A DNA stretch of 64,000 nt from Ephemerocybe angulata (taxonomy: Eukaryota > Basidiomycota > Agaricomycetes > Agaricales > Psathyrellaceae): assembly GCA_013368325.1 (NCBI GenBank), contig JAACJK010000168.1, positions 620,001-684,000 on the forward strand, given 5' to 3'. This document shows, piece after piece, positions 33,650 to 44,181 of this stretch (position 1 is the first letter of the stretch; every line of letters begins with the position of its first letter). Below the pieces are notes generated by a model. The model was not told the origin of the DNA. It ran no database searches and was given only the letters and a program-made list of their open reading frames with translations. The position numbers and the translations under genes are program-made.

Positions 33650-34180
33650 TTCTTTTAGATGGCCTATAGTCATGACGATCTAGGTGAAGATGATTACTTC
33701 TATTGAGCTGAGATTTAAGGTGCATGGGCCCAGGAGGCTATCATTAATGTAGTATTCATGATATTGACATCTGTTTATTCCTCTTTTTCTCTTATTTGTT
33801 CCCTATTTTCTTTTATTTGACTATAGCTTTAGATCAAACAGTATATATTTTCTCTGTTGTAGATCAAAGTCTGCTGCAGTCTCAGTTTTTATATTCTCTT
33901 AAGGATCTGACAAGGAAATGTCAGGTATCCCAGATAGCACAGGGGCCTTAAGGTAGTTGAAGAACAGGGTCCCAATATCTGGCTTCTCTAAAAGCGAGCC
34001 AAGCCTGCATAGCAGACTTGTACACTGTCTCAGAGAAAAACTGTTGATGACCTCTGGTGTGAAAGAAAAATGGGAGAGGGCAAGGGAGGACTCCCCAGTT
34101 GGAGGAAGTAGATATACCTGGAGGTACCAGCTAAGGTTTGGTGTTTCTTCCCTTAGATTTGCTGGGTATGCTCAAACTAT
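33413..34180. repeat. Segmental duplication, copy 1
   Basis: Matches 41350-42987 at about 99% by eye. It carries a block near 33950-33975 (CCTTAAGGTAGTTGAAG) missing from copy 2, while copy 2 has the extra 881-883 bp GTTTTAC element. The uninterrupted junction AAGCCTGCATAGC at 34001-34013 is the empty site of that element. Confidence 0.9.
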
Positions 34181-34265
34181 TGTTGTAAATAGTAGATAGG
34201 GCAAGATTCTACGGCAAATCGTAAATAAATAGCACAATTGCCACTAGAGAGGAAAAGCTTCTTAC

Positions 34266-34626
34266 CAATAAGGTCACCTAGGCGGGCATGTAGCTGATCA
34301 TTGGCGGCTGTGCGTTTGGATTTGAGCCCAAGGTCCTTCTCCCTTTTGAGCTGCAGGATGAAGACAGGCTTTTTTTCCAAGAAGACTTCAAAAGTCATAA
34401 GGTAGTCCGCGCCCTTATTCAAGTTTATCTCCTGGAAATTGGGAATGATGGTGAAGTCGGTGTCGACTGGGAATAGCGTATTCAGGAGTTTGTTTAAGGT
34501 GCATGCATTACATTCTCGAGGGCATTGTCGCCTCTTGCTAGAGCAATGTCGAACTGTCGCTGAATCTTTACTGGCCACATGGTGGTTCGAGGGCAAGGTG
34601 TGTTTCACACTCAGCTGGAGGAACAA
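34266..34626 (-). CDS. Hypothetical protein, possible PD-(D/E)XK-like exon
   Basis: Encodes LLNTLFPVDTDFTIIPNF followed by a DYLMTFEVFLEKKPVFILQLK segment and AANDQLHARLGDLI, ending at a good splice donor GTAAGAAG. The D...E...LQLK spacing recalls PD-(D/E)XK nuclease-like domains seen in fungal orphan proteins, with Gln in place of the second acid. Downstream exons are not found before the duplicated block. Status uncertain. Confidence 0.35.
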
Positions 34627-34629
34627 TGC

Positions 34630-36065
34630 CCACTACTCCCAAGTAGCAGGTGTTTCTTTAGCGGACCAAAAGTTGTTCAAATGCATGACCTAAAAATTAC
34701 ATAATACTTGTAAATGCCTCCTCCACCCTTGCCTCCTCAGTTTAATATCCCCAAAACACCGCAAATCTACTCCCCCAGCTATATCTTAGAGGTATGTCTG
34801 ATTTTATAGACGCTCTCCTTCATCCTTCCTTCGCAAAGCGGTTAACTCTCGCTTCACATGGTCTCATTTAATAGTCACACTGAAAGGCATTGAGTCCAAC
34901 ACACTGCTTGTATTGCCAATGAGCTCCTCCAAACAACCTCTACACTGCTGTCACCTCTACCATCTTTGCATTGCTGATGAGCACCTCCAGCCTGTCGCGC
35001 TCACGTCCAAAGACACTGAACTACCTCTGCTCCACCACGATGCTTGCATCACTAACGAGCATCTCTACCCTGCTAGCCTCTTCTACCATGCTAGCTTCCA
35101 ATAGCGCCTCTACCACTGTAGCAGTTGCCTCGCATCCACCAATGCCCACTTTCATATCCAACGGTGATGTGGCAACTTTACCCTGATGCTGAATGACTCC
35201 ACTCTACCACTCGCATCCAACTATGTGCACCTCTATGCCATCTCATGTCCAACAATGCTGAATGCTCCTCTACTTCCACCTGCATTGTGCTCACACCAAT
35301 GCTAACAAGCACCTCCACCCTGCTACCACCACCCCCACACTCGCATCAACCAGAAACATCAAAGACCTCCAATCCACCATGATACCAAACTTATGGAGAG
35401 GTGCATTTTCTTACAACTTTTTCAAAACTGTATACATGGTAGATATAAAGGCTCGTAATAAACCTTCTTCTTCCTGAATACTGCTAGCACTGTTAAGAAC
35501 TGTAGCTGAGGTGTAGGAGAGTGCACTTACCATCTGCAGTAGCTAAATGCTTAAGGTAATGGAATAACCTCTTGCCTGAGACTATTGCAAGAGTATGTCG
35601 ATCTTTGCATTCACAGTCAATTGAGACTTTTATCAGAGTAAGAGGCAAGATGTCATTATTATACAGGAGATGGTGAGCGATCTCTATCTAGCAGTCCTGT
35701 GAAAGGGCTCTGTACCTTATATTATAATTCAGTTTGAATAGAGTGAATGTTTAATAAGGACTTGCTGCATTCTGGTGGCGCTTTTTGCAAAGAGGAGGCA
35801 CCCAAGTTTTTTGATTGAGCATCTCGCTTAAAAGGGAAGCCATCAATCAAATACATCACATAATATTGCAGATGTGACATGCCAATTTGCTCCTTGCTTC
35901 CTTCCACCATCATCAACTCCTTTTTTCATTGAAGAATGGAGGTGTCTTCCACAATCTTCTACAATTTTGGCTGCATTAACTTTAATTTAGAACCCTTGTG
36001 CAGATGGGTGCTCCAGTTCTGCCACTATTTGTGGTTGGCCTCACTTCAACAACATTGCCTCTCTG
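34630..36065. other. No gene recognised; C/T-rich degenerate repeats
   Basis: From 34900 to 35380 the sequence is full of CACCTCTACC-, ACTGCTA- and GCACCTCC-type words, like a decayed minisatellite. The frames it opens are low-complexity. I see no domain in 35380-36065. Confidence 0.4.
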
Positions 36066-36655
36066 ATGCCATCCCACTCTGCCTCCACCAACATCTTCTA
36101 CCCGCTCGCCCGTCAGGCGGATCAGGTCGACGACGAGGCCCCGGAAACCACCTCTACCCAGCAGGACACCCTCGAAGTCGATTTGGACAGCGACGACGAT
36201 GAGGTGTGTACTATATTCACATTTTATTTCAAGATTTTGGCTGATTTCTTTGGTTCAGGTTGCCCCGGCTGCCCCTCTGTCTGCCGGGAAGTGCAAGCGC
36301 GAGCCTGCCACACCCGCTGCCCCTGCTTCGAAGCGGGTTCGCAGTTCCGCAGGGGTCATGGCCATCCAGGAGGTCGCAGCATCTGTTGCGCACTTCGGTG
36401 ATGTGCTCGCTGCTGCCCTTGCCCCACCCCCTGTCCTCATTAACCCTACCCCCCATCGTCGTGTTGACGCCATTGCGGCAGCTTGCAAGCTCGAGACCTG
36501 GCTCCACCATTACCAGGTCCTTGCGCTCATCCAAGTTTTCTGCACCAACGTTGCAGCCTGCAATATTTACTTAAGTCTCGCCGACGGACGAGCTCCGTGT
36601 TGAGTGGGTCGCCAAGCAGATTAACCTCCCCAGTCCTGTCGCTCCTATATTTTAA
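36066..36655 (+). pseudogene. Harbinger accessory (Myb/SANT-like) gene, one base inserted
   Basis: Two exons, 36066-36203 and 36259-36655, with a 55-bp GT-AG intron. The N-terminus is MPSHSASTNIFYP followed by an acidic DLDSDDDE. The C-terminal half includes ETWLHHYQVLALIQVF and CNIYLSLAD, a helical segment typical of the second ORF of PIF/Harbinger elements, which escorts the transposase to DNA. One extra G near 36590 shifts the frame; without it the protein would end DDELRVEWVAKQINLP...PIF at TAA 36653. It converges on the transposase gene. Confidence 0.6.
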
Positions 36656-37330
36656 TGAGTCAATCATTTAGACCTCATCGGACCTTATCCACAATCATTT
36701 ATATCATACATTCTGTTGCTAATAGTACATCGTGATTTGTTTGTTTCATTCGTCTTTGCGTTCTTCAATCATCGAGGTTCCCAGGCTGATGGTGAGTTAA
36801 GTACTTGTTCCACATCTCCTGCGCAATGCGTTCACGGTAAGCTGTTGCCCAGGTTTTCTCCGCCTGGTTCACTGCCTGTGTCGACAGTGTACCCTGCGAG
36901 TTTTCCTGCACGACGACACCTGGGTTAGGATCGAGGTCGTCTTTGGTATTATTGGTATAGTGCAAATAGTCCTGTGAATCGTGCTGCATGATAAAGTTAT
37001 GAAGTGCTGCAAGTCCTGTCGGAATCTTGGCCTGGATATCCATTGAGCATTGAGTTGCCCGAGTAAGAATGCCCCACCGCTTTTTCACAACACCAAATAT
37101 CCTCTTTACGATGTTCCGTTTCTGAGCATGGTGCAGATTGTATAGTTCTTCCTTCGTTGCGGGGCTGAGATGCAAAATAATCAATAGAGATATATCTGAT
37201 CATGCGCAAAAACATACCGCTGATTAGCGCGCCCCCATTCAGCGAGATGGTAACGAGTCCCCCGGTAGGGTACGAGGAGGGTGTCAGAGATTCCGAATCT
37301 GGCATCGGCTAGGTACACCTTGCCCGCAGG

Positions 37331-38150
37331 CTGTAATTATCAGTCCCCCACCTGTTCACGTGGACTCCATGTGGACTGCCCAGAGTCCACTGGTCTACCA
37401 GTAGACTCTAGGTATTTTATGGACTCTGACCAGTGGACTCATTGTGGAGTCCACATGGAGTCCATACCCCCTCCACAATCAGTCCACCCCCCTCCACAGC
37501 CAGTCCACATCAGACTTAGAGTTTATATCCATTCTCAAGCCAGTGGAGTCCACGTGGAGTCCATGTGAACTTTTATGATCTCCACTTTTGACAGAAAAAA
37601 AATAAATGGCATGCCCCAGGATTGAACCTGAGACCTTGAGAATAGCTATTACTAAGCTTTTGGTGTGACTGCTAGCCACTAGGCTATCAGGTCCTATATA
37701 TTTTATCTTGTAATTAAACTATACCCTATACTATATCCTATTTTTAGATTGCAAAGTCGATGCTCAGAAATCATTTTGCTGATTGTGAGACTAGTTTTTA
37801 ACCAATTGCTTAAGTATTTTATAGCATCAACACTACACAACAATGACAACAGTATTATATAATAAAAATGATGGGACCAAAAATCGTCATTAGCGGCAGT
37901 TCAGCAGTAGTCCACAATCAGTTCAGTGGTTTGAGTCTAGTGGTAGTCCACCTGAGTTCAGTAGCTTCAGTCCACAATCAGAGTCCACATGGACTCCACA
38001 GACTTTGGCAGGGAACATGGACTGCCTGTGGACTGTTCGTGGACTGATTTTGGCAGAGGGCCTGCTAAAATTTGGCTTCCAGTCCACTGGTATGCCACTG
38101 GATTCTTTGTGGAGTCCACGCGAATAGGTAGAGGAGTGTAAAGTACTCCT
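37331..38150. mobile_element. AGTCCAC element, copy 1 (820 bp, complete)
   Basis: Inserted in the Harbinger transposase with a 6-bp duplication CGCAGG (37325-37330, 38151-38156). Removing element plus one copy restores the frame DFCIPAGKVYLADARFG. The ends (read inwards CTGTAATTATCAG... and AGGAGTACTTTACAC...) are imperfect inverted repeats that become similar from CCACCTGTTCACGTGGACTC on. Both subterminal regions carry dozens of AGTCCAC/GTGGACT words in both orientations. No protein. A tRNA-like unit sits at 37595-37694. Confidence 0.88.
37595..37694 (-). ncRNA. tRNA-like Pol III unit inside the AGTCCAC element
   Basis: On the minus strand: GGACCTGA start at 37694, an A-box-like TAGCCTAGTGG (37686-37676), a B-box-like GGTTCAATCC (37628-37619), then a T8 run (37602-37595) that would act as Pol III terminator. 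Start and end do not form an acceptor stem, so it is not a working tRNA. It looks like a tRNA-derived (SINE-type) promoter captured by, or part of, the element. The B-box side recurs at about 43440-43490 on the plus strand. Confidence 0.6.
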
Positions 38151-38962
38151 CGCAGGAATACAAAAATCAGTGTTGCGGCAATGGGACCACATTGTAGCAT
38201 CTGCTGTTGATCCTGCCCATCCGGTGAGTATGTAGATGAAGCGCATATCGAATGAGGCAGCGGCAAGGCAGTTCTGTGTTACACCACCCTTTCGTTTGCG
38301 GGCGGCTGCGCGCTCTTCTGCGGATGGACAGCAATTGATGTGTGTTCCGTTGATTGCACCGAAGGCGTTGTAAAAGTATGGTCCATATTTGGGGTCGTTG
38401 GAGATGAGGGGATGGACAGGATTATCGGAACTTGGCAGGTAGATGTGCTTCCAGTAAAAATCACTGCCAGATACAGCACCAAGAACTTCACGGAAATATC
38501 TAAAAAAATCGCTAATCCTTAGTGTTCTTGTTGATATTATATATAGCTCAACACTCACCGTGAAACTGTGTCGTTTGACCGCTGGAATCTCTCGGAAACA
38601 TGGCGCAGGGAAAGTCCTGTCACGCACATGTAAAGAAAAATCCCGGCCTGCTCCTCGACTGAAACGCCACAGCGAGAGTCTTGTAATCTGCATGTGAGCT
38701 GAAGCTCATGCACAAAGAACAGAAAGACATGGCAGCACATCCCCAGCTCTGTCCAGATACAGTCTGGGTGGCCCCGAATCAGTTCCTTAATCCATTCAGA
38801 GCCACGGAGAGCAGAGGTGTGATACGGCTGTTTTCAATAGAGGGGTATAGCGTAGAGCTGGGTAATTAGGCCAGCAATTTGGACGAGGTATGCAGCAGCA
38901 GAAATCAGTTGATTTCATCAGGCGGGGTTGAATGGCTGGGGAGAAGGGCTTCGACTCGCCAT

Positions 38963-40295
38963 TGCGTTCACAATGTAAGCACTTTGCAAGAGAAGGTCTT
39001 ATTTATCATTCTTGTCAACACTAGCATCTGATTTGAGTGAAACAATATATACATATACATCCAAAAGATAGATTGACATCCTTCTCTCCATGTGGGCTCA
39101 TAAAATCCTCGCGAGAATGTCGATAAAACGGTGAAACACTGTAAGCGCCGAAGATTTCAGCGAAGATAGGGGCTTCCAGGATCTGGGCCGCGCCCGTGAT
39201 GGCCCTCGCTTCCTTTTTTGTTAGATTATTCCCAGCATCAAATATGCATAATGCGTATTCTGGTAACCGTACGGACCCTAAGAAAACCCATGAAATATTG
39301 CGATAGCTTGCTTATGCTCTGGGACCATGATAAAACAACTTTAACAGTCATTTCCAAGTCATCTCTTACACTTAATAAAATAGATACATTGAATAGAGTG
39401 CAGTAAGATAATCTCGATAAACACCCAAGAATTGGAGACTGGCACTCTAATGAGTGCTATTAGGATTGAGTTATGTTTTGGGCCCATTACCACACCACAA
39501 ATCAGAACCTCCTTATCGGGCCCATCACCACACCTCAAATCAGAACCCTCCTCGTCAGGTCCATCTCTATCTACCTCTCTTCTCAACCATTTTGCCATGT
39601 CCTGCTTCTGCTTCCTATTCTCGTCCAAATCCTCTTCCCCCTTAGGCTGCGCCGCCACCGACATTTGGCAGGCTCCAATCTGTACAGTTTCCAGAAACGT
39701 AAACGGAATTATAGTAGGGGGAAGAAGGTGGATGTATGAGCTTTATCTTGCATCTCCTCTATCTTGTTCCTCCATAGCTCATTTTCCTGTGATAAAGCAC
39801 AGTTTTGCACAGCTTTGGACTGTAGTTGTGACTTTTAAGATTGTACTCAAGATTCTAGGAATTGTACTTGAGTATCTTGGAATTTTACTCAAGCATCTTG
39901 GGATGTTACTCAAGATTCTAGGGATTGTACTCGAGCATCTCAGGATGTTGAATTACTTAGTACTGTGTGTATAATATGATGATCATATAATGTCTCCATG
40001 GAAGCATAACATTTACTGTAATTTAGGGCCTGAAACTTGAGTATTTGAGTCCACTGTCCAATTATTATATCTATCATCAGGGAACCCATGCAGACCTCCC
40101 AGAGTCACATAGTATCTCCCTGTGCACAATATGTATAGCCTTTGTTTGGAGCTCCATGTGATTCCTGTTGCAAAATTTGTATGCATGCAAATTAATTGAA
40201 GGTTAAAGCCCAAAGAGTACATACTTGAGTAGAGGCTCCCCACTACCCAATTATTATTTCTATCGTTAAGGACACCATGCCCGTGCAGACCTCTG
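38963..40295. other. Relic sequence with a minisatellite
   Basis: No gene recognised. From 39838 to 39952 there are about five 24-27-bp units of the type ACTCAAGATTCTAGGAATTGT, partly diverged. The rest is AT-rich. Confidence 0.45.
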
Positions 40296-40860
40296 ATGGC
40301 TTCTTCCCATGCAGCATGTGCAATCCATGCTGGCCTTGTTTTGGACTCTGAAGATCATACTTTGGCAGTTTGGCTTGACTTTGCAAGCTACGATATCCCA
40401 TTCACTATCTGCAGTAAATTGACAACTGCTGAAGCAAATGTTTGCCTCATTCATTGTCCATCAACCATCTTACTCATGCTCATCAGAAACAAAATACTTG
40501 CAAACAGGACCAACACTGAGCTGCAGATTGTAGCAAAAGCAATTGCGGCATTTCAGGAAAATAATATTGGACACGAAGAGAAGGGCTTACAGCATCTAGA
40601 TGCCATGACTATTCCATGAATCACCATGAAGGGCACCATCCCTACTTTTTATCTTGTTCCAGTCACCAGCCAACTGAGCAATACCGTTATAGCCAGTGCC
40701 TACCCCAAATCACCAATTTATGTGAAGAAGCGTGTTACTCCTGTCGTGAACTGCGAACAGGGAATGTCCAACTTAGAGTTCCGAAAGCTTGCTCTAAAAT
40801 GCTTCATAGCATTCATGAGTCTTGCCAAGAGCCACTGGGAGTGCTTCGTAATTTAGCAGG
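40296..40860 (+). pseudogene. Relic of an unknown gene
   Basis: Two neighbouring plus frames, 40296-40619 (LQIVAKAIAAFQENN) and 40626-40856 (IPTFYLVPVTSQLSNTV, FRKLALKCFIAF), read like consecutive parts of one protein separated by a frame change near 40620. I do not recognise a family. Confidence 0.3.
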
Positions 40861-41349
40861 ATTCTGTACATGGTTGATGTATCTTTTCATTTCTATGATG
40901 ACATGGCATGTTTTTATTCCCTTTTCTCCTGTTGTAATTTGTATCTCTTTCTTTGAAATGCATGTCCACCTTCCATTCAACCCCTTCAGCTGCTCCAACA
41001 GCAGTGCTTCACTTGTTACAATAGCGGTGCTTCTACTTGCTACAATGAAAGTTCTCCCCACATCATCTAGTTTCCTTGGTCATGCTAAAACACATCTTCT
41101 CCACTACTACCACCACCAACCAACCAACTATCTCTGAAATGGCCCATATTCCTTGCTCTGCGAAATCCATATTAAATCAACTCCTTCAGCAAACTTTTTC
41201 CTGCCTGATTGTGCAGACCCATCGCTGAACAGTTTTGATCCTGGCATTCTCACCTTGCCCACTGCCAACAATCCAACCCTCTCAAATGCCACTGAGGCAT
41301 ATCTCGGTTACGTTGATCTCGCTCACCTCAATCCATAACATACTCATCT

Positions 41350-42987
41350 CATCATCACACAGGAAGAATAATTTGTGGGGTCTTAACAAATGGCCCTAAT
41401 TGGATCTTTTTCATCCTTGTTTTTAACCCCAGCAGAGGCACTACTTACCACCTATCTGAAGAGTTGAGAATCACCATGCACCAAGCCCTGGAAGTAGTAT
41501 GCCAAGATGGAGTCAACCTAATTGTGTCGATTCTTAAGCATTGGGTATGTTTCGCAGAATGTTGTCGAAAAGAGAAATACAGCTAATTCTTTTAGATGGC
41601 CTATAGTCATGACGATCTAGGTGAAGATGATTACTTCTATTGAGCTGAGATTTAAGGTGCATGGGCCCAGGAGGCTATCATTAATGTAGTATTCATGATA
41701 TTGACATCTGTTTATTCCTCTTTTTCTCTTATTTGTTCCCTATTTTCTTTTATTTGACTATAGCTTTAGATCAAACAGTATATATTTTCTCTGTTGTAGA
41801 TCAAAGTCTGCTGCAGTCTCAGTTTTTATATTCTCTTAAGGATCTGACAAGGAAATGTCAGGTATCCCAGATAGCACAGGGGGGTCCCAATATCTGGCTT
41901 CTCTAAAAGCGAGCCAAGCCTGCTTATCCTGAATGTTTTACGGGGCTCCACCAATGGGAGCCCATCATTGATCCCGTTTTACGCTGCCGAGATGCCGACC
42001 CGGAGGCTCGGAACCACGTGCCCCGGAAGCTTCCAGCGCGCGCGCCTGGGCCTGTCGCGCTCAGTCAATGCTTGGTAGGCGGGATTTGGGCAGGATAACA
42101 GGAGCCCTATTTAGCATATATCTTATACATTTTCATATCCTTGTTTGTGGCCAGCCAGATACTTAGTGATAGACACAGGGGTAATATGGGAGAGTGCAAC
42201 AGGGGCCCGGGAGAATAATAGGCGCCCGACCTCTCCACGCGCTCCCTGGTGCTCCTGGGGAGCAAATAAGTGAAATAAGTACAATAAGTAACTTATTCAG
42301 AACGTTTTACCGTAAAACGGCTCGTTTTACGAGCCGAACCGGGCTGTTTTACGAGACGACCCAATAAACTCCCAGTAACCACAAGCATACTCGGTTGCGA
42401 TGGCAGGCGCCCATCACCAACCCATCACTTACTATAACGATCATGGAACCTTAAAGGTATATTCCGGCAGATTGGCTTGCCTCCCCTGATACAACACCTC
42501 CTCTCCACTGGTGAGCCTGCAGTTCTTGCTCATCCCTGGATACAAAGATTATATGTATACATACTGGTACTACTACGCACTACACTAGCCATTGTATTCT
42601 ATACATGCTTCTACACATTGTCTACATATGCCCGTGATTTGAATGGTAAAAAAAACTTAGCTGAGCAGCGATTGGGCCCGCCAAGTTGCCGGTTGTGCTC
42701 CCAGAGAGCCCATCCCTCCCAGGGCTCGGGAAGATGTTCGGCCATCGTTCCCAAATTGATGCCCATCCCGCTGCCGGTAAAACGCCCTGTAAAACAGGGC
42801 GAATAAGGCCGCATAGCAGACTTGTACACTGTCTCAGAGAAGAACTGTTGATGACCTCTGGTGTGAAAGAAAAATGGGAGAGGGCAAGGGAGGACTCTCC
42901 AGTTGGAGGAAGTAGATATACCTGGAGGTACCAGCTAAGGTTTGGTGTTTCTTCCCTTAGATTTGCTGGGTACTATGCTCAAACTAT
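41350..42987. repeat. Segmental duplication, copy 2
   Basis: Second copy of 33413-34180, same orientation, about 8 kb away. It is interrupted at AAGCCTGC (41916-41923) by the GTTTTAC element and resumes at ATAGCAG (42813). Substitutions are few, so the duplication is recent relative to its surroundings. Confidence 0.9.
41924..42806. mobile_element. GTTTTAC element (non-autonomous DNA transposon, about 883 bp)
   Basis: Present in one duplicate and absent from the other. Ends begin TTATCCTGAATGTTTTACGG and, read inwards from the right, TTATTCGCCCTGTTTTACAG. Flanks AAGCCTGC and AAGGCCGC could be an 8-bp duplication with two changes if the element is 41924-42804. Inside are CGTTTTAC words in both directions and perfect palindromes at 42303-42319 and 42318-42336. 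No transposase-like frame. Superfamily unknown. Confidence 0.75.
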
Positions 42988-43203
42988 AGTTTCCAGCATT
43001 CCTATTTTTAGATTGCAAAGTTGATGCCCGGAAATTATTTTGCAGATTGTGAATTTTTAACCAATTGCTTAGTTATTTCATAGCATCAATACTACAAAAC
43101 AATGACAATAGTATTATATAATAAAAATGATGAGACAAAATAGTAATTAGTGTCAGTCTAGCAGTAATCCACAATTAGTCCAGTAGTTTGAGTCCAGTGG
43201 TAG
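42988..43203. repeat. Fragment of an AGTCCAC element (internal right half)
   Basis: 43006-43200 matches 37742-37945 in the same orientation (TTTTTAGATTGCAAAGT..., TAGCATCAA.ACTAC, GTATTATATAATAAAAATGA). It ends where copy 2 of the same family begins, so one member probably inserted into another. Confidence 0.75.
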
Positions 43204-43756
43204 TAGTACTTCAGACTCCCCACCCGTTCACATAGACTCCACGCAGACTCCACAAAGAGTCCAGCAGTAGACTGGAAGCCAAATTTTTGGCAAGCCCTGC
43301 TAAATTCAGTTCAAAAACAGTCCACAAGCAGTCCACAAGCAGTCCACACCTTCTGCCAAGCTCTGTGGAGTCCATGTAGACTCTAATTGTGGACTAAAGC
43401 CACTGGACTCATGTGGACTACCACTCCAAAAGCTTAGTAATAGCTATTCCCAAGGCCTCAGGTTCAATCCTGGGGCATGCCATTTATTTTCTTTGTCAAA
43501 ACTAGAGATCATAAGAGTTCACGTGGACTCCATGTAGACTCCACTGGCTTGAGAATGGATATAAACTCTAAGTCTGATGTGGACTGGCTGTGGAGGGGGG
43601 TGGACTGATTGTGGAGGGGGTATGGACACCATGTGGACTCCACAAGGAGTCCACTGGTCAGAGTCCATAAAATACCTAGAGTCTACTGGTAGGCCAGTGA
43701 ACTCTGGGCAGTCCACATGGAGTCCACGTGAACAGGTGGGAGACTGAGAATTACAG
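43204..43756. mobile_element. AGTCCAC element, copy 2 (about 553 bp, inverted)
   Basis: Inverted relative to copy 1. The left end has AGTACTTCAGACTCCCCACC, the right end GGTGGGAGACTGAGAATTACAG. It lacks the middle AT-rich block of copy 1 and the A-box part of the tRNA-like unit, but keeps GGTTCAATCC. Confidence 0.8.
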
Positions 43757-43838
43757 CCCAGAATACTCTCCTCACCACTATCGCAGATAAGTCTATCACT
43801 CTCGACACCTGCCTTTGCACCACCTCTCCATTTCAGAA

Positions 43839-44181
43839 TGTGCTCGAGCATGATCTCCCATCTGCGCCACCAGCACCGCATCAGTTCAACGCTCGGAGCG
43901 GGAAGATCATGACGGAGATTCAGAAGAAGTGGGAGAAGAGAAGGGCGAAGAGGAACAAGCGGTGTGCAGCCAAAGGTAAGGCCAAGGCCGTGGAGGAAGA
44001 GGCGGCGCCGATCTCCATCAGTATGAGGACCTACATCGCCGGTTCTCTGTCATCTGATGAGGAGGACTCGTCTGAGTCCAAGTCTGAGGATGATGATTCA
44101 TCAGGTGGTGCAGAGGAGGGTGCAGTCGAGGTCGAGGGTGGGGAGTCCAATGATGTAGAGGTTGTAGGAGAGGAGGCGTAG
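43839..44181 (+). CDS. Basic-then-acidic hypothetical protein, 3' exon
   Basis: Frame of about 113 codons preceded by a good splice acceptor (CCATTTCAG at 43831-43839). A Lys/Arg-rich stretch (KKWEKRRAKRNKRC) is followed by an acidic Ser/Glu/Asp tail. GC content and wobble pattern look coding, unlike the neighbourhood. It may be the last exon of a gene whose 5' part was displaced by the AGTCCAC insertion. Function unknown. Confidence 0.4.

Larger units (their letters stand above)
36766..38815 (-). pseudogene. PIF/Harbinger DDE transposase, split by an AGTCCAC element
   Basis: Minus strand. The first recognised exon, 38815-38559, has SVEEQAGIFLYMCVTGLSLR and SERFQRSNDTVSR. Intron 38558-38510 (49 bp). 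Exon 2 runs from 38509 to the insertion at 38150 and resumes at 37330, ending 37218. Intron 37217-37165 (53 bp). The last exon is 37164-36766. Motifs: GAINGTHI (first catalytic residue Asn, expected Asp), TADATMW, LADARFGISD, EELYNLHHAQKRNIVKR (catalytic Glu). The start exon is unclear; an ATG at 38962 hits a stop after 14 codons. The insertion and the Asp-to-Asn change both inactivate it. Confidence 0.82.

Noticed and set aside
37595..37694. Functional tRNA gene
   Set aside because: A- and B-box-like words are present but the ends do not pair into an acceptor stem and the T-arm has a mismatch.
37331..38150. CRISPR-like array because of many short repeats
   Set aside because: The AGTCCAC words occur in both orientations with irregular spacing, in a eukaryotic transposon context, with no cas genes.
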